IMG/VR virus record: IMGVR_UViG_3300010885_009075
Coordinates: 1-23,278 of that record
Length of the DNA stretch: 23,278 nucleotides
Strand: one strand, 5' to 3'
From: a virus
Under the pieces are notes generated by a model. The model made no database searches, was not told the origin of the DNA, and worked only from the letters and a program-made list of their open reading frames with translations. A program made the position numbers and the translations under genes. Below, piece by piece: positions 8,001-14,271 of this stretch. Within the stretch, counting starts at the first letter, position 1; every line of letters starts with the position of its first letter.

Positions 8001-9648
8001 TACGTGTATCAGCATGTAAAAGATTTGTTATCGAAGTTCCACTTAAAGTTAATGCTGTGCCTACAGTTAAAGTACTATTAACATTAGTAAAATTTATTGT
8101 ACCATTATGACCAAAAGTAGTAGACGATTCAAACGTGCCACCAGCCATATTTATAATACCGCCAGAATTTAAAGTAACATTAGTTGTTGTAGATGTTGTA
8201 GTTGTGCTAATAGAACAACCAGTATATAAATTTATAACACCGGTTGAATTTATAGTAAGAGCATTAGCTGAAAAAATACCAACTTGTCCATTTTGGCCAA
8301 CGTTTAAGTTTAGTGTTCCAGCAAGCGTTGCTGAACCAACAAATGATACATAAGCGTTAATGTTTATTATTCCTGCACTAGTAGCATTAGTACTAGTAAA
8401 TGAACTACTAAAACTGCTATAACCATTAAAAGTAACAGTACCACCAGTTGATGAAAAAGTAGTCCAAGAATACGAAGTTCCACCGGTATTATTAAAATTT
8501 AATGTGCCATTTCCAATTGCAAGCGCAGTAAAACTACCACCAGCTCCATTCATATTCACTGTACCGGTATTAGTAGTAGCTACTGTAAAAGTAGTACCAC
8601 TAATATTTCCTGACACATTAACTATTCCGGTGCCAAGATTGAATATTAAAGCTGATGCTAATGTAAAATTACCAGATACATTATAAGTACTATTGCCTGT
8701 AAATGTTAAAGCTCCTGCTGTAGAGTTACCAAGTGAAATAGTTCGTGTTGTAGCACTTATACCATCAGCAAATGTAGTAACGTTACTAGATGTACCGCTC
8801 CAAGTACCGTGAGTACTTTGTAGTATTAAATTTCCACAGATTGTTTTTACCGAATTAGCAAGAACTGCAGATCCAGCACCAGACAAATTTACGTCGTAAA
8901 CAGTGCCAGTTATAGTGTAAATCGAAGCAACACTATCAATACCATAAACACTAACTGCATTACTTGCAGTAAATCCAGTTAGTGTTACGGTTTTAGTTAC
9001 TGCACCACCACCACCAATAACAAATTTTGGGTATCCAGTAGTTGTAAATCCTGTTGCAGCAAGGTTAATTACGGTTGCTGCACTTGAAGATGTTAAATTA
9101 ATTACGCTACTAGTTGCAAATAAGATTCCACGAGTAGCTGTGCCAGTAGACACAAAAAGACCACAATTTAAATTATAATTATTTAAATCTAAAGTTCCGT
9201 TTGTAAGTGTAAAAGTTTTTCCCGAAGCAATTGCAAAGTTACTAGCTAACTTAAAGGTATTAGTACCAGAACCGGTTAAAGTAACTGCGCATGCTAAGGT
9301 GACGCCATTAATATCAAAATTAGTAGTAGCGGCGGTACCGCTAAATGCAATTGTACCAGTGTGAGACCAAACTGTTCCGGATGGTAGTGTAATACCACTA
9401 GCAATTGTTAATGTAGCCGAAGTTCCAGTAAATGTACTTGCTCCTGTAGCTTGAAGAACAGAACAAGTTGCTGCTGTTGTGCCAAAGCCCACAGTAACAC
9501 CTGGAGGTATTTGTACGATGTCACTTGCTGTTGGAACCCCACCTGTATCAGTACCGGTATGACTACTAGTTGACCAATTAGCTGCTGTTGCCCACGTACT
9601 GCTTGTTACACTTGATTTCCAATATTTTGTTGGAGTTAATAATGCCAT
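5011..9648 (-). CDS. Giant beta-helix-like tail adhesin, 1545 aa
   Basis: This very large Thr/Ser/Gly/Asn-rich protein is a probable receptor-binding fibre or adhesin at the tail tip. The N-terminus has W10, NWS at 24-26 and VPTASDIVQIPPGV at 38-51, a Trp-x-Asn-Trp...P-T-x-x-D pattern seen at the start of many beta-helix surface proteins. Residues about 55-600 show short repeating strands (LTLSGTS, GTLNFNNTGG, NINAYVSF), as in right-handed beta-helices. At about 966-1270 three tandem modules of roughly 75 residues interrupt this, each with a GGTGGxGKYxI-type end (about 1085, 1160, 1240). Beta-helix-like sequence then resumes to the end. The last residues, AFFAFF, are unusually aromatic for this protein. 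No catalytic depolymerase motif was recognised, though one cannot be excluded. The ribosome site at the 9648 start is weak. Confidence 0.8.
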   Translation of the reverse strand: MALLTPTKYWKSSVTSSTWATAANWSTSSHTGTDTGGVPTASDIVQIPPGVTVGFGTTAATCSVLQATGASTFTGTSATLTIASGITLPSGTVWSHTGTIAFSGTAATTNFDINGVTLACAVTLTGSGTNTFKLASNFAIASGKTFTLTNGTLDLNNYNLNCGLFVSTGTATRGILFATSSVINLTSSSAATVINLAATGFTTTGYPKFVIGGGGAVTKTVTLTGFTASNAVSVYGIDSVASIYTITGTVYDVNLSGAGSAVLANSVKTICGNLILQSTHGTWSGTSSNVTTFADGISATTRTISLGNSTAGALTFTGNSTYNVSGNFTLASALIFNLGTGIVNVSGNISGTTFTVATTNTGTVNMNGAGGSFTALAIGNGTLNFNNTGGTSYSWTTFSSTGGTVTFNGYSSFSSSFTSTNATSAGIININAYVSFVGSATLAGTLNLNVGQNGQVGIFSANALTINSTGVINLYTGCSISTTTTSTTTNVTLNSGGIINMAGGTFESSTTFGHNGTINFTNVNSTLTVGTALTLSGTSITNLLHADTRIVCTTISFSSGCTIGTPSVGVRTFSTYATFNSFPALQNYNSINDFPLTGITNKRYVVAAVETGYNSALIYKWAAGQYTLVIENEVFVDLSNNNRYYISTAAGLQYYTANDAETSYYQFQVNGRSTTNPMPATLVVNGSGNWGIEFTWTGTTSLGPTDTTGKVNYKFSGSSPVGLASLTTRSLDLGSFSGIPFVASAGSIYVYGDYIDSSSLTNFFTTATSNIPSVITLYLRGGTNAARKNFTGGSTGSVFNIIFDTGSYYYSTGTSTVTTGRLTVNGDLVLGSGTGSDFSVGSLYSVAGSTIWHDDRDTIYVTNEGGAADTAVVSIAGTTKNISSQNTDSGTIRLVAVGANSTYSRTVTNYYTPSSILDAFNIFVDRASPNNSQDYIKYTGYYNILDVTYHNGHTILIGAYSAQFIGPTDYGLNNDVLGSVTSNTLTVTSKINSSGTLAIGALVNAYLAQQQRYTISNYNSTTGAVSVVPAENTLVTGTLTATFPRQLVSITSTPSTISVGTNITLYGDPDQIVYQIVALVDTSNGGGTGGNGKYQILNNEGGGAQNIITVVGSTLVDFSTIIDVSSLTGTALTINSKFILSSQPSVLYYVSELIPTASGGGTGGVGKYYINQSSTSSDLVVGSVSSGVLTFTKIYGNYGTIISSLSNTPGQTNPIGRVITLLTLSGTGTITSFGTGTGYAGTYTLNGTLNRASNGIVNIVTTTNPSFNIYYGYTKPGLHEAGSATIKVYGAGGFYDYACNNSNVTIYDTVKYGYAGGKPMSLTITSNATLSSYLSSYGDINVGNSFICNGTVDTTYGTFNVIFYSNSSCTFSGGPLGSTTNVYGTVSATGGSLVLSNYININKLIINNTPTITLNDNAIIKTIVQLSNNVCNIVLNNTKEITLTVDDIISKYSVLPGSSGGTTLTSNELIITPAVDSGIQPILKTNKNYYVGNTSSITPASANIIVGNYSVDTYNIRKLTISPLGSTTISYLFTGNLSSAFFAFF
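5880..6750 (-). other. Tandem GGTGG-type beta modules within the giant adhesin
   Basis: Three consecutive segments of about 75 residues end in NGGGTGGNGKYQI, SGGGTGGVGKYYI and GTGYAGTYTLNGT. They match a short module (… GTGTGGTGTYTVN …) scattered through many phage tail proteins. The sequence before and after reads as continuous beta-helix, so the block looks inserted. Boundaries are approximate. Confidence 0.6.
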
Positions 9649-9673
9649 TATCTAATACCAGTTATTATAAAAA

Positions 9674-10543
9674 TTAAACTTCGGTGCCTGTTGCAATAAC
9701 ATCCCAGCGGGGGCTTGGCGATGCAATAGTTCCAGTTCCTATTGAGTTATATACGCAACCTATATACGTTGTTTTAGTTGCAGCAACTGTAATAGGAAGT
9801 GTAGTTCCAACAGCCCTAAATGCCCCACTAGAGCCTGTTGTTAAAGTCACCGTTCTAGCAGAAGAATCTGCTGTTATCCTAAACAACAGTTTATCACCGT
9901 TTAGGGGTGTTCCTGAGGGTGCGTTAATAGTAAGATCAGTTGTTTGCGATATAGCGCAATATTGATCGTATGCTGATATATCAGGAGTTAGTGGACTAGC
10001 AATAGTTGTTGCCGGTGATACAGGCGTATAAACACGTGGGCCAATACGTTTGTTTGTTAGCGTTTCTGTGCCAGCTAGCGTAGAAAGAATGCCGGTTGTT
10101 GGTAGTGTTACTGCTGTTGTAGCAGTTGTTGTTAGCGTTAAAGCAAACGCACCTGTTGTTGTTAAGCTACTAGCAAGGGTTAATGCAGGTTTATTGGTTA
10201 AGTCTGTATAAGAACCTGAAAATAACGTAGGTTTATTGGTTAAGTCTGTATAAGAACCTGAAAATAATGTAGGCTTATTTAGTATAGCACCTAGACCACT
10301 TGTTGCATTCCAGTCTGATTGAATTTGAGTACTTTTTACAACTAAATTACTGTCAGCAATGCCGCCGTTATACCAGTACTCTGTAGTATTAGTAGTACCA
10401 ATTCCTACTGTAAGACCTATATAGCGGTTTCCAGCATTAGCTGTTGCAGCATTAGCTGTTGCAGTATCCGCATAAGGACCATATCTTGCATCTGCCGGTT
10501 TTGGGGCTTGTACGGATAAATTATCGTTTAATGTAATTGACAT
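9674..10543 (-). CDS. Tail fibre protein with NKPT repeats and C-terminal beta-sandwich module
   Basis: The 289-residue protein has three parts. Residues 1-70 (APKPADARYGPYADTATAN ... NRYIGLTVGI ... EYWYNGG) form an N-terminal module found in phage fibres, probably for attachment to the tail. Residues 85-122 carry two near-identical 14-residue units with NKPTLFSGSYTDLT. The C-terminal half, from TLTNKRIGPRV at about 161 through APSGTPLNGDKLLFRI and ending SPRWDVIATGTEV, is a widely shared phage beta-sandwich module likely to sit at the fibre tip. It is similar in style to the collagen-like fibre gene downstream, which also carries NKPT units. The start at 10543 is supported by AAGGT eight bases upstream. 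Receptor specificity cannot be inferred. Confidence 0.82.
   Translation of the reverse strand: MSITLNDNLSVQAPKPADARYGPYADTATANAATANAGNRYIGLTVGIGTTNTTEYWYNGGIADSNLVVKSTQIQSDWNATSGLGAILNKPTLFSGSYTDLTNKPTLFSGSYTDLTNKPALTLASSLTTTGAFALTLTTTATTAVTLPTTGILSTLAGTETLTNKRIGPRVYTPVSPATTIASPLTPDISAYDQYCAISQTTDLTINAPSGTPLNGDKLLFRITADSSARTVTLTTGSSGAFRAVGTTLPITVAATKTTYIGCVYNSIGTGTIASPSPRWDVIATGTEV
10188..10271 (-). repeat. 42-bp tandem duplication in fibre gene
   Basis: Two 42-bp copies (10188-10229 and 10230-10271) differ at one position (C at 10226, T at 10268). They encode the 14-residue unit [14 protein letters not shown] twice, and a third degenerate partial copy follows. Near-identity suggests recent slippage or recombination. 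Confidence 0.93.
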
Positions 10544-10551
10544 AATTTACC

Positions 10552-11700
10552 TTAACTGAAAGAAATAGAGCCAGTAGTTGTCGTTGCATAACCGCTGATA
10601 TAAATCTTAAAGTTTACTGCGGACCAGTAACCTTGTTGTGATGTTACACTTTGGGTTACTGGGGCTAGTATAAATTGACCAGTACCAATTGAACCATTAT
10701 TTAGTGGAGTGTTATACCAAGCTATTTTGTCTGCATAACTTGCAGCAGTTGCAAACCAAACATATTGATTACTTGCATTAAACGTAATTGTAATTGAACC
10801 TGATCCATCAGATACAACTTTATTGGCTGTTCCACCACTGATTGCACTAGCAACGGTAGCTGCTGTAGGCTGTGTAGACGACACACCCCAATAGTATGGA
10901 TAAATACCAGTAACACTTAAACTACTTGAAACAAGAGTTGATCCTGCTTGTGGAGCACTAGTAGATCTAACTGCAGCAGTTGTTGTATCTGTTGCACCTT
11001 TATTATTTTTCTTTGCTAAACCTGCAGTATAGGTCCCTTCTGCTGTCCAGCTTGTTGTTCCGGGAAGAACTGTAAAAGAATCCGTATAGTTTTGACTATA
11101 CGAGTAGTTTGGATTGTTTGGGTCTGCATAACCAAACTGTGCGGCAATATCTGTAATTTGTGTTACAGTAAAACTAGAGCTAGATGCAGGGTTAATAGAG
11201 AAGCCGGCTCGTTTGAAGATTAAAGACGAATAGGCGCCAGCATCATTTTTATAGTGCGTTTGGTTTAATACTTGAGAAATTGTTGATCCAATTTCTTTGA
11301 TTCCTGCTTGAGTTCCTGTAAATGTAACTGTTGGAATGGTATATGTTGGTAACACGGTAGGAAATAGCAAGTCGTCAAGAACCGACACAATACTTTTAGC
11401 TTTTAACGTTGCAGCAGTTGTTCCTGCTGCAATACCACCAACTGTTGTGGGTACAGTCAAACTATCTGATATTCCACTATTATATATTGTTGAAAATTGA
11501 TTTGAACTAATTGCAATGCCAGCATTTGTTCCTGCTGTTAAAGTAGGATTTTCAAGCATACCAATTGTAGTACCATCAGATTTTTTATAGTATAATATAC
11601 CATCAGCATAGTTTAGTGCTAATTCACCAAAGTCCAAGTCTGTTATTGTTGGTACACGTGCAGCAACAGAAGATTTTTTAAGAATAACTTGTTGTGCCAT
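10552..11700 (-). CDS. Tail fibre / receptor-binding structural protein with MTD-like N-terminus
   Basis: Residues 1-50 (KKSSVAARVPTITDLDFGELALNYADG, in continuous short blocks, then LYYKKSDGTTI) match the N-terminal attachment domain of many phage fibres, including the family named after the Bordetella phage major tropism determinant. The middle is Thr/Ser-rich with strands such as YTIPTVTFTGTQ. The C-terminal part (about 265-382) has GIYPYYWGVS, GSGSITITFNASNQYVWFA, and GYWSAVNFKIYISGY, a recurrent phage structural module. It is probably a short trimeric fibre at the tail tip. A strong AGGAG lies upstream of ATG at 11700, after a 46-bp gap from the preceding gene. No C-type lectin variable region or reverse transcriptase is seen, so there is no sign of diversity generation. 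Confidence 0.8.
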   Translation of the reverse strand: MAQQVILKKSSVAARVPTITDLDFGELALNYADGILYYKKSDGTTIGMLENPTLTAGTNAGIAISSNQFSTIYNSGISDSLTVPTTVGGIAAGTTAATLKAKSIVSVLDDLLFPTVLPTYTIPTVTFTGTQAGIKEIGSTISQVLNQTHYKNDAGAYSSLIFKRAGFSINPASSSSFTVTQITDIAAQFGYADPNNPNYSYSQNYTDSFTVLPGTTSWTAEGTYTAGLAKKNNKGATDTTTAAVRSTSAPQAGSTLVSSSLSVTGIYPYYWGVSSTQPTAATVASAISGGTANKVVSDGSGSITITFNASNQYVWFATAASYADKIAWYNTPLNNGSIGTGQFILAPVTQSVTSQQGYWSAVNFKIYISGYATTTTGSISFS

Positions 11701-11746
11701 TTAGGCTCCTAATAAGGGTAACCCCACTATAGAGCAGGGTTTAAAT

Positions 11747-12901
11747 TTAATATGTTCCGCCGTCAACTTTACTAATAGTAACTGTAGCAGTTACGTTGGC
11801 ACTACCATCCACACTTAGTGAAGCAGTGGCATCACCACTTAAACTTAGTGTACGTGCAGTTTCCCAAGCACTAGCAGTTGTGGCGTTACCATATACTGTT
11901 GTAACTGTTAAAGCTTTGTTTAAATTCCAACGATCATCCACAGAGCTATATGTTAGTGTAGCCGGTACAGTTGGACCATTAACTGTTAAACCAGCACCAT
12001 TAGCAGCAGTGGCATTTGTGGCGTCTTTGGCTAATACTAAGTTTACATCACTAACAGCTACCGCAGTTGAATTAATAGTAGTAGTTGTACCTTGTACTGT
12101 TAAGTTACCAGTAATTGTCGCGTCACCAGCAATACTAATATTAGTACTGGTAATATCGTTACTGGTTAGTGTACCAGTAACGGTTAGGTCATTGAAGGTA
12201 ACATTATCAGTAATGCCAACACTTTGACCAATTGACAGTGTTACGACGTAACCACTAACTGCGGTAGTTACACCGGTGCCGCCAGTAAATGTTAGTGTAT
12301 TTGTACCAAGTGTAACTGAGCCAGTACCTGTACCACCAGCAATTCCTAGTGTACTAGAAATTTGTGCGGTTGTTACTGCTGTAACTAAACCTTTGCTGTT
12401 TACTGTTATAACAGGAATTAATGCTGAGCTTCCGTAAACAGTACCGCTAGTAGCTGCATTACTGTTAACTGTAGCCAGTGTTAGCGCAGCACTTACGTTT
12501 TGGCTGCCGTCCACACTTAGTGAAGCAGTAGCATCACCGGTTAAACTTAATGTGCGTGCAGTTTTCCAACTTAGCGCAGTATCTACTGTACCAGATAGTG
12601 AGCCTACAAATGAACTTGCAGTAATTGTATTAGCACTAAAATTACCGCTTGCATCGCGTTTTACTAGTGTAGACACAGTATTTGTGTTAGTAGCTGCTGT
12701 GATTTGATCAGTAAAATATTTACCACCAATTACTACGTGGTTTACTGCATTTCCACCAATTTCATTACCACTACCGATATATAATCGATCGCCACCATTT
12801 GACCCGTTATCTGCTAGTGCTGAGTAAGCTAGTTCGCCAGCACCTAAAACCGTGGGATTACCGGATGTTTCAGATCTTTTTATCTTTATACTAGATGCCA
12901 T
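11747..12901 (-). CDS. Tail fibre protein with MTD-like N-terminus and duplicated beta module
   Basis: The 384-residue protein starts with IKIKRSETSGNPTVLGAGEL, the fibre attachment pattern also present in the next gene, followed by DRLYIGSGNE. A stretch at 111-142 (TARTLSLTGDATASLSVDGS) recurs at 344-375 (TARTLSLSGDATASLSVDGS), and between them are strands typical of long fibres of T4-like phages, such as VITVNSKGLVTAV and DATITGNLTVQGTTTTINST. The second copy stops soon after, with the protein ending ISKVDGGTY. In longer fibres of this style such modules continue, so the C-terminus may mark a naturally short fibre or an older truncation. AAAGGAG precedes ATG at 12901. It is probably one of several host-range fibres; no enzyme motif is visible. 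Confidence 0.8.
   Translation of the reverse strand: MASSIKIKRSETSGNPTVLGAGELAYSALADNGSNGGDRLYIGSGNEIGGNAVNHVVIGGKYFTDQITAATNTNTVSTLVKRDASGNFSANTITASSFVGSLSGTVDTALSWKTARTLSLTGDATASLSVDGSQNVSAALTLATVNSNAATSGTVYGSSALIPVITVNSKGLVTAVTTAQISSTLGIAGGTGTGSVTLGTNTLTFTGGTGVTTAVSGYVVTLSIGQSVGITDNVTFNDLTVTGTLTSNDITSTNISIAGDATITGNLTVQGTTTTINSTAVAVSDVNLVLAKDATNATAANGAGLTVNGPTVPATLTYSSVDDRWNLNKALTVTTVYGNATTASAWETARTLSLSGDATASLSVDGSANVTATVTISKVDGGTY
11790..11869 (-). repeat. Intragenic direct repeat, copy near fibre C-terminus
   Basis: About 80 bp closely matches 12492-12571 in the same orientation, including the shared plus-strand block CCACACTTAGTGAAGCAGT. It encodes the TARTLSLxGDATASLSVDGS module near the C-terminus of the fibre. 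Confidence 0.85.
12492..12571 (-). repeat. Intragenic direct repeat, copy nearer fibre N-terminus
   Basis: This is the partner of the repeat at 11790-11869, about 700 bp away within the same gene. Mismatches are scattered, and the encoded residues are more conserved than the DNA, suggesting an old duplication under selection or ongoing homogenisation. Confidence 0.85.
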
Positions 12902-12913
12902 TATAGGGCTCCT

Positions 12914-13198
12914 TTAATATTGGCCACACTCAATGGCTTGTTTTGCTAGGTTTTTAGTAGCTACCCAAACACCGTTGACTTCGTCATAAACCAACAAAGA
13001 TCCGTCACCATAATTGATTAAACTAACATCATTTAATTGTGCTAATGTTTGAGCGGAACCTGCACCTGGAGGTCCTTGTGGGCCTTGTGCACCTGAAATA
13101 ATAGGTTCATGTTGGGTAGTACTATAAGTAACTATATTTGTATCGGTACTAACAACAGCATATACTTTTGTAAAGTCTAGAACCGAGGTATCACTCAT
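12914..13198 (-). CDS. Short collagen-like tail protein, 94 aa
   Basis: I place the start at ATG 13198, not at an in-frame ATG 13 codons upstream. This start forms an ATGA overlap with the preceding gene's stop and has AGAGGT six bases upstream; the longer form would overlap that gene by 43 bases and begin with an unlikely basic stretch. The protein has a short beta-like N-terminus (DFTKVYAVVSTDTNIVTYS), a brief Gly-X-Y segment GAQGPQGPPGAG at about 36-47, and a C-terminal part with LNDVSLINYGDGSLLVYDE and GVWVATKNL, which resembles segments of phage fibre proteins where a field is 'displayed' next to collagen stalks. It may be a connector or short fibre at the tail tip. Its function is inferred only from content and neighbours. 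Confidence 0.75.
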   Translation of the reverse strand: MSDTSVLDFTKVYAVVSTDTNIVTYSTTQHEPIISGAQGPQGPPGAGSAQTLAQLNDVSLINYGDGSLLVYDEVNGVWVATKNLAKQAIECGQY

Positions 13199-13785
13199 CT
13201 TGTTACCTCTTTTACTAGTGTTATAGTACCTTCGCAAAAAGGTGTTACTTGACCACCACTAGAAATTAATTCTAAGCTATAAACAGCTGTAGAAAACGTA
13301 AACTGTGCTGTTACGTCAGCAGGTATTACAAGAGTAATAGTTTTAGTAACATTACTAATATTAATGTATGCATTTTCAGTGGTTAGTTCTAAAATTACAG
13401 TATCGGACGTTAGTTTTTCACGAATTTGCATACGTGCAGTAAAACCAGTTAGATTAATAGGTGTATTATACTCTATAATACCACCGCTTACATAAGGTTT
13501 AAAACCTAAACTATTAACTTCATTGATTGTAACTGTATTTGTGGTAACACTAGTAGCTGAATAATAAGTATCCGCACTGTTGAGTTCAGTCATGCCCAAA
13601 ATATTAGTAAATTTTACACGCCACTCTGGTGTTATATTATGGTTGGGTGCAGTTACTACTAGTGGTGCACTATTACTAATGCCTGTTATTGGAATGTAGG
13701 TTTTTAAAGAAGATTCCCAGCGCAGTACTTCATTAAATGTACTACCCTGGTATATTTTAAAATTAATTTTTGCTGGAGTAGACAT
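13195..13785 (-). CDS. BppU-like baseplate/tail-tip protein with inserted beta cassette
   Basis: The frame of the protein matches the N-terminal domain family typified by baseplate upper proteins: FKIYQGSTFNEVLRWE at residues 9-24, then PINLTGFTARMQIREK at 109-124, ILELTTENAYI and ITLVIPADVTAQF, and a C-terminal YSLELIS ... GTITLVKEVTR. In such proteins the first block usually leads almost directly into the second. Here about 80 residues (28-106) intervene, containing APNHNITPEWRVKFTNI and TVTINEVNSLG, which looks like the HN-x-x-x-x-x-x-V module also seen in the 778-residue protein. It probably attaches fibres to the tail tip. Its start overlaps the upstream stop (TAATG) with AAAGGG upstream, and its stop overlaps the next start (ATGA). 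Confidence 0.8.
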   Translation of the reverse strand: MSTPAKINFKIYQGSTFNEVLRWESSLKTYIPITGISNSAPLVVTAPNHNITPEWRVKFTNILGMTELNSADTYYSATSVTTNTVTINEVNSLGFKPYVSGGIIEYNTPINLTGFTARMQIREKLTSDTVILELTTENAYINISNVTKTITLVIPADVTAQFTFSTAVYSLELISSGGQVTPFCEGTITLVKEVTR

Positions 13786-14114
13786 TAAATACCCTTTGCT
13801 TGTATATATGTATGAAGTGTAGCTATTTCATTTGTTAAGCTAACAATTTCAGTATGTAATCGTTGATTTTCTTCAGTAAGAATACGTAATTGTTTATTTA
13901 AACGAATCATTTCTTCTTGTAGTTTTCCGAGTTCAACTGATAAATGTGTGTTTTGCTCAGCCATGCGCTCTAATTCATTACGCATTAAACTTATAACTGA
14001 AGACTCAGCATTATTTAGTTGCCAAGACCCTAAAAATTTTTGTATAGCATATGCAAATGCCAATAAGCCGCCGCCCGCCATAGCAACTAACTGTGTTAAC
14101 TCTAAAGGACTCAT
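13785..14114 (-). CDS. Small membrane protein with C-terminal coiled coil (holin-like candidate)
   Basis: This 109-residue protein has one hydrophobic segment at about residues 7-29 (LTQLVAMAGGGLLAFAYAI), then a long charged helix at about 40-105 with heptad-like Leu/Ile spacing (NELERMAEQNTHLSVELGKL onwards), predicted coiled coil. I do not recognise a defined family. One membrane segment plus a soluble helix fits a class III-type holin or a membrane-bound assembly or regulatory factor. No other holin is visible, although the endolysin needs one. Against a holin role, it sits first in the fibre operon, 13 kb from the lysis genes. The acidic start and the Lys after the segment suggest the coiled coil is cytoplasmic. 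It is the first gene after a strong promoter, with GGGAG nine bases before ATG. Confidence 0.7.
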   Translation of the reverse strand: MSPLELTQLVAMAGGGLLAFAYAIQKFLGSWQLNNAESSVISLMRNELERMAEQNTHLSVELGKLQEEMIRLNKQLRILTEENQRLHTEIVSLTNEIATLHTYIQAKGI

Positions 14115-14134
14115 TATGGTAATCTCCCTGAAAT

Positions 14135-14157
14135 TAGTTGTTATCGTAAAACAACTA
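14135..14157 (-). promoter_or_regulatory. Leader hairpin before ribosome site of the fibre operon
   Basis: Arms TAGTTGTT and AACAACTA form a perfect 8-bp stem with a 7-nt loop, ending about six bases before the GGGAG ribosome site of the small membrane protein gene. It could set mRNA stability or access to the start. This is structural inference only. Confidence 0.45.
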
Positions 14158-14167
14158 CTGTAAATTT

Positions 14168-14188
14168 GGTAATAAATATTTATCTACC
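14168..14188. promoter_or_regulatory. AT-rich dyad just downstream of promoter, possible operator
   Basis: GGTA-ATAAATATTTAT-C-TACC is a nearly perfect dyad with one unpaired base; the central 12 bp (14172-14183) is a perfect palindrome. It lies at about +10 to +30 relative to the predicted start of transcription, where a repressor could block initiation. No regulator gene is in the window. Confidence 0.35.
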
Positions 14189-14203
14189 TATTAGTTTGGT
14201 TCT

Positions 14204-14232
14204 ATTATACCACAACAGTTATAAAAGGTCAA
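14204..14232 (-). promoter_or_regulatory. Sigma70-type promoter for fibre/lysis operon
   Basis: TTGACC (14227-14232) and TATAAT (14204-14209) are separated by exactly 17 bp, with TGG directly before the -10, giving an extended -10. Transcription should start near 14197 on the minus strand, leaving a leader of about 80 nt. The -35 directly follows the T-run of the upstream terminator. Confidence 0.85.
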
Positions 14233-14235
14233 CAC

Positions 14236-14268
14236 AAAAAAATACCCACCCCTTTTGTGGGCGGGTAT
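14236..14268 (-). terminator. Intrinsic terminator after tail-tip genes
   Basis: On the minus strand ATACCCGCCC pairs with GGGTGGGTAT across a 7-nt loop and runs into seven T (the first still in the stem). One pair is G-U in the minus transcript but would be an A-C mismatch in a plus transcript, so the element favours minus-strand termination. It lies just past the stop at 14272. Confidence 0.9.
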
Positions 14269-14271
14269 TTT

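Noticed and set aside
11701-11746. Stem (AACCC/GGGTT) between two fibre genes as a terminator
   Set aside because: The stem is only five pairs with a long loop and no T-run; the gap mainly holds the AGGAG ribosome site of the next gene.
10552-12901. Diversity-generating retroelement acting on MTD-like fibres
   Set aside because: Only the N-terminal attachment domain resembles MTD. No C-type lectin variable region, template repeat or reverse transcriptase is visible here.
13199-13237. Longer start (ATG 13237) for the short collagen-like gene
   Set aside because: It would overlap the upstream gene by 43 bases and has no ribosome site; ATG 13198 has AGAGGT and an ATGA junction.
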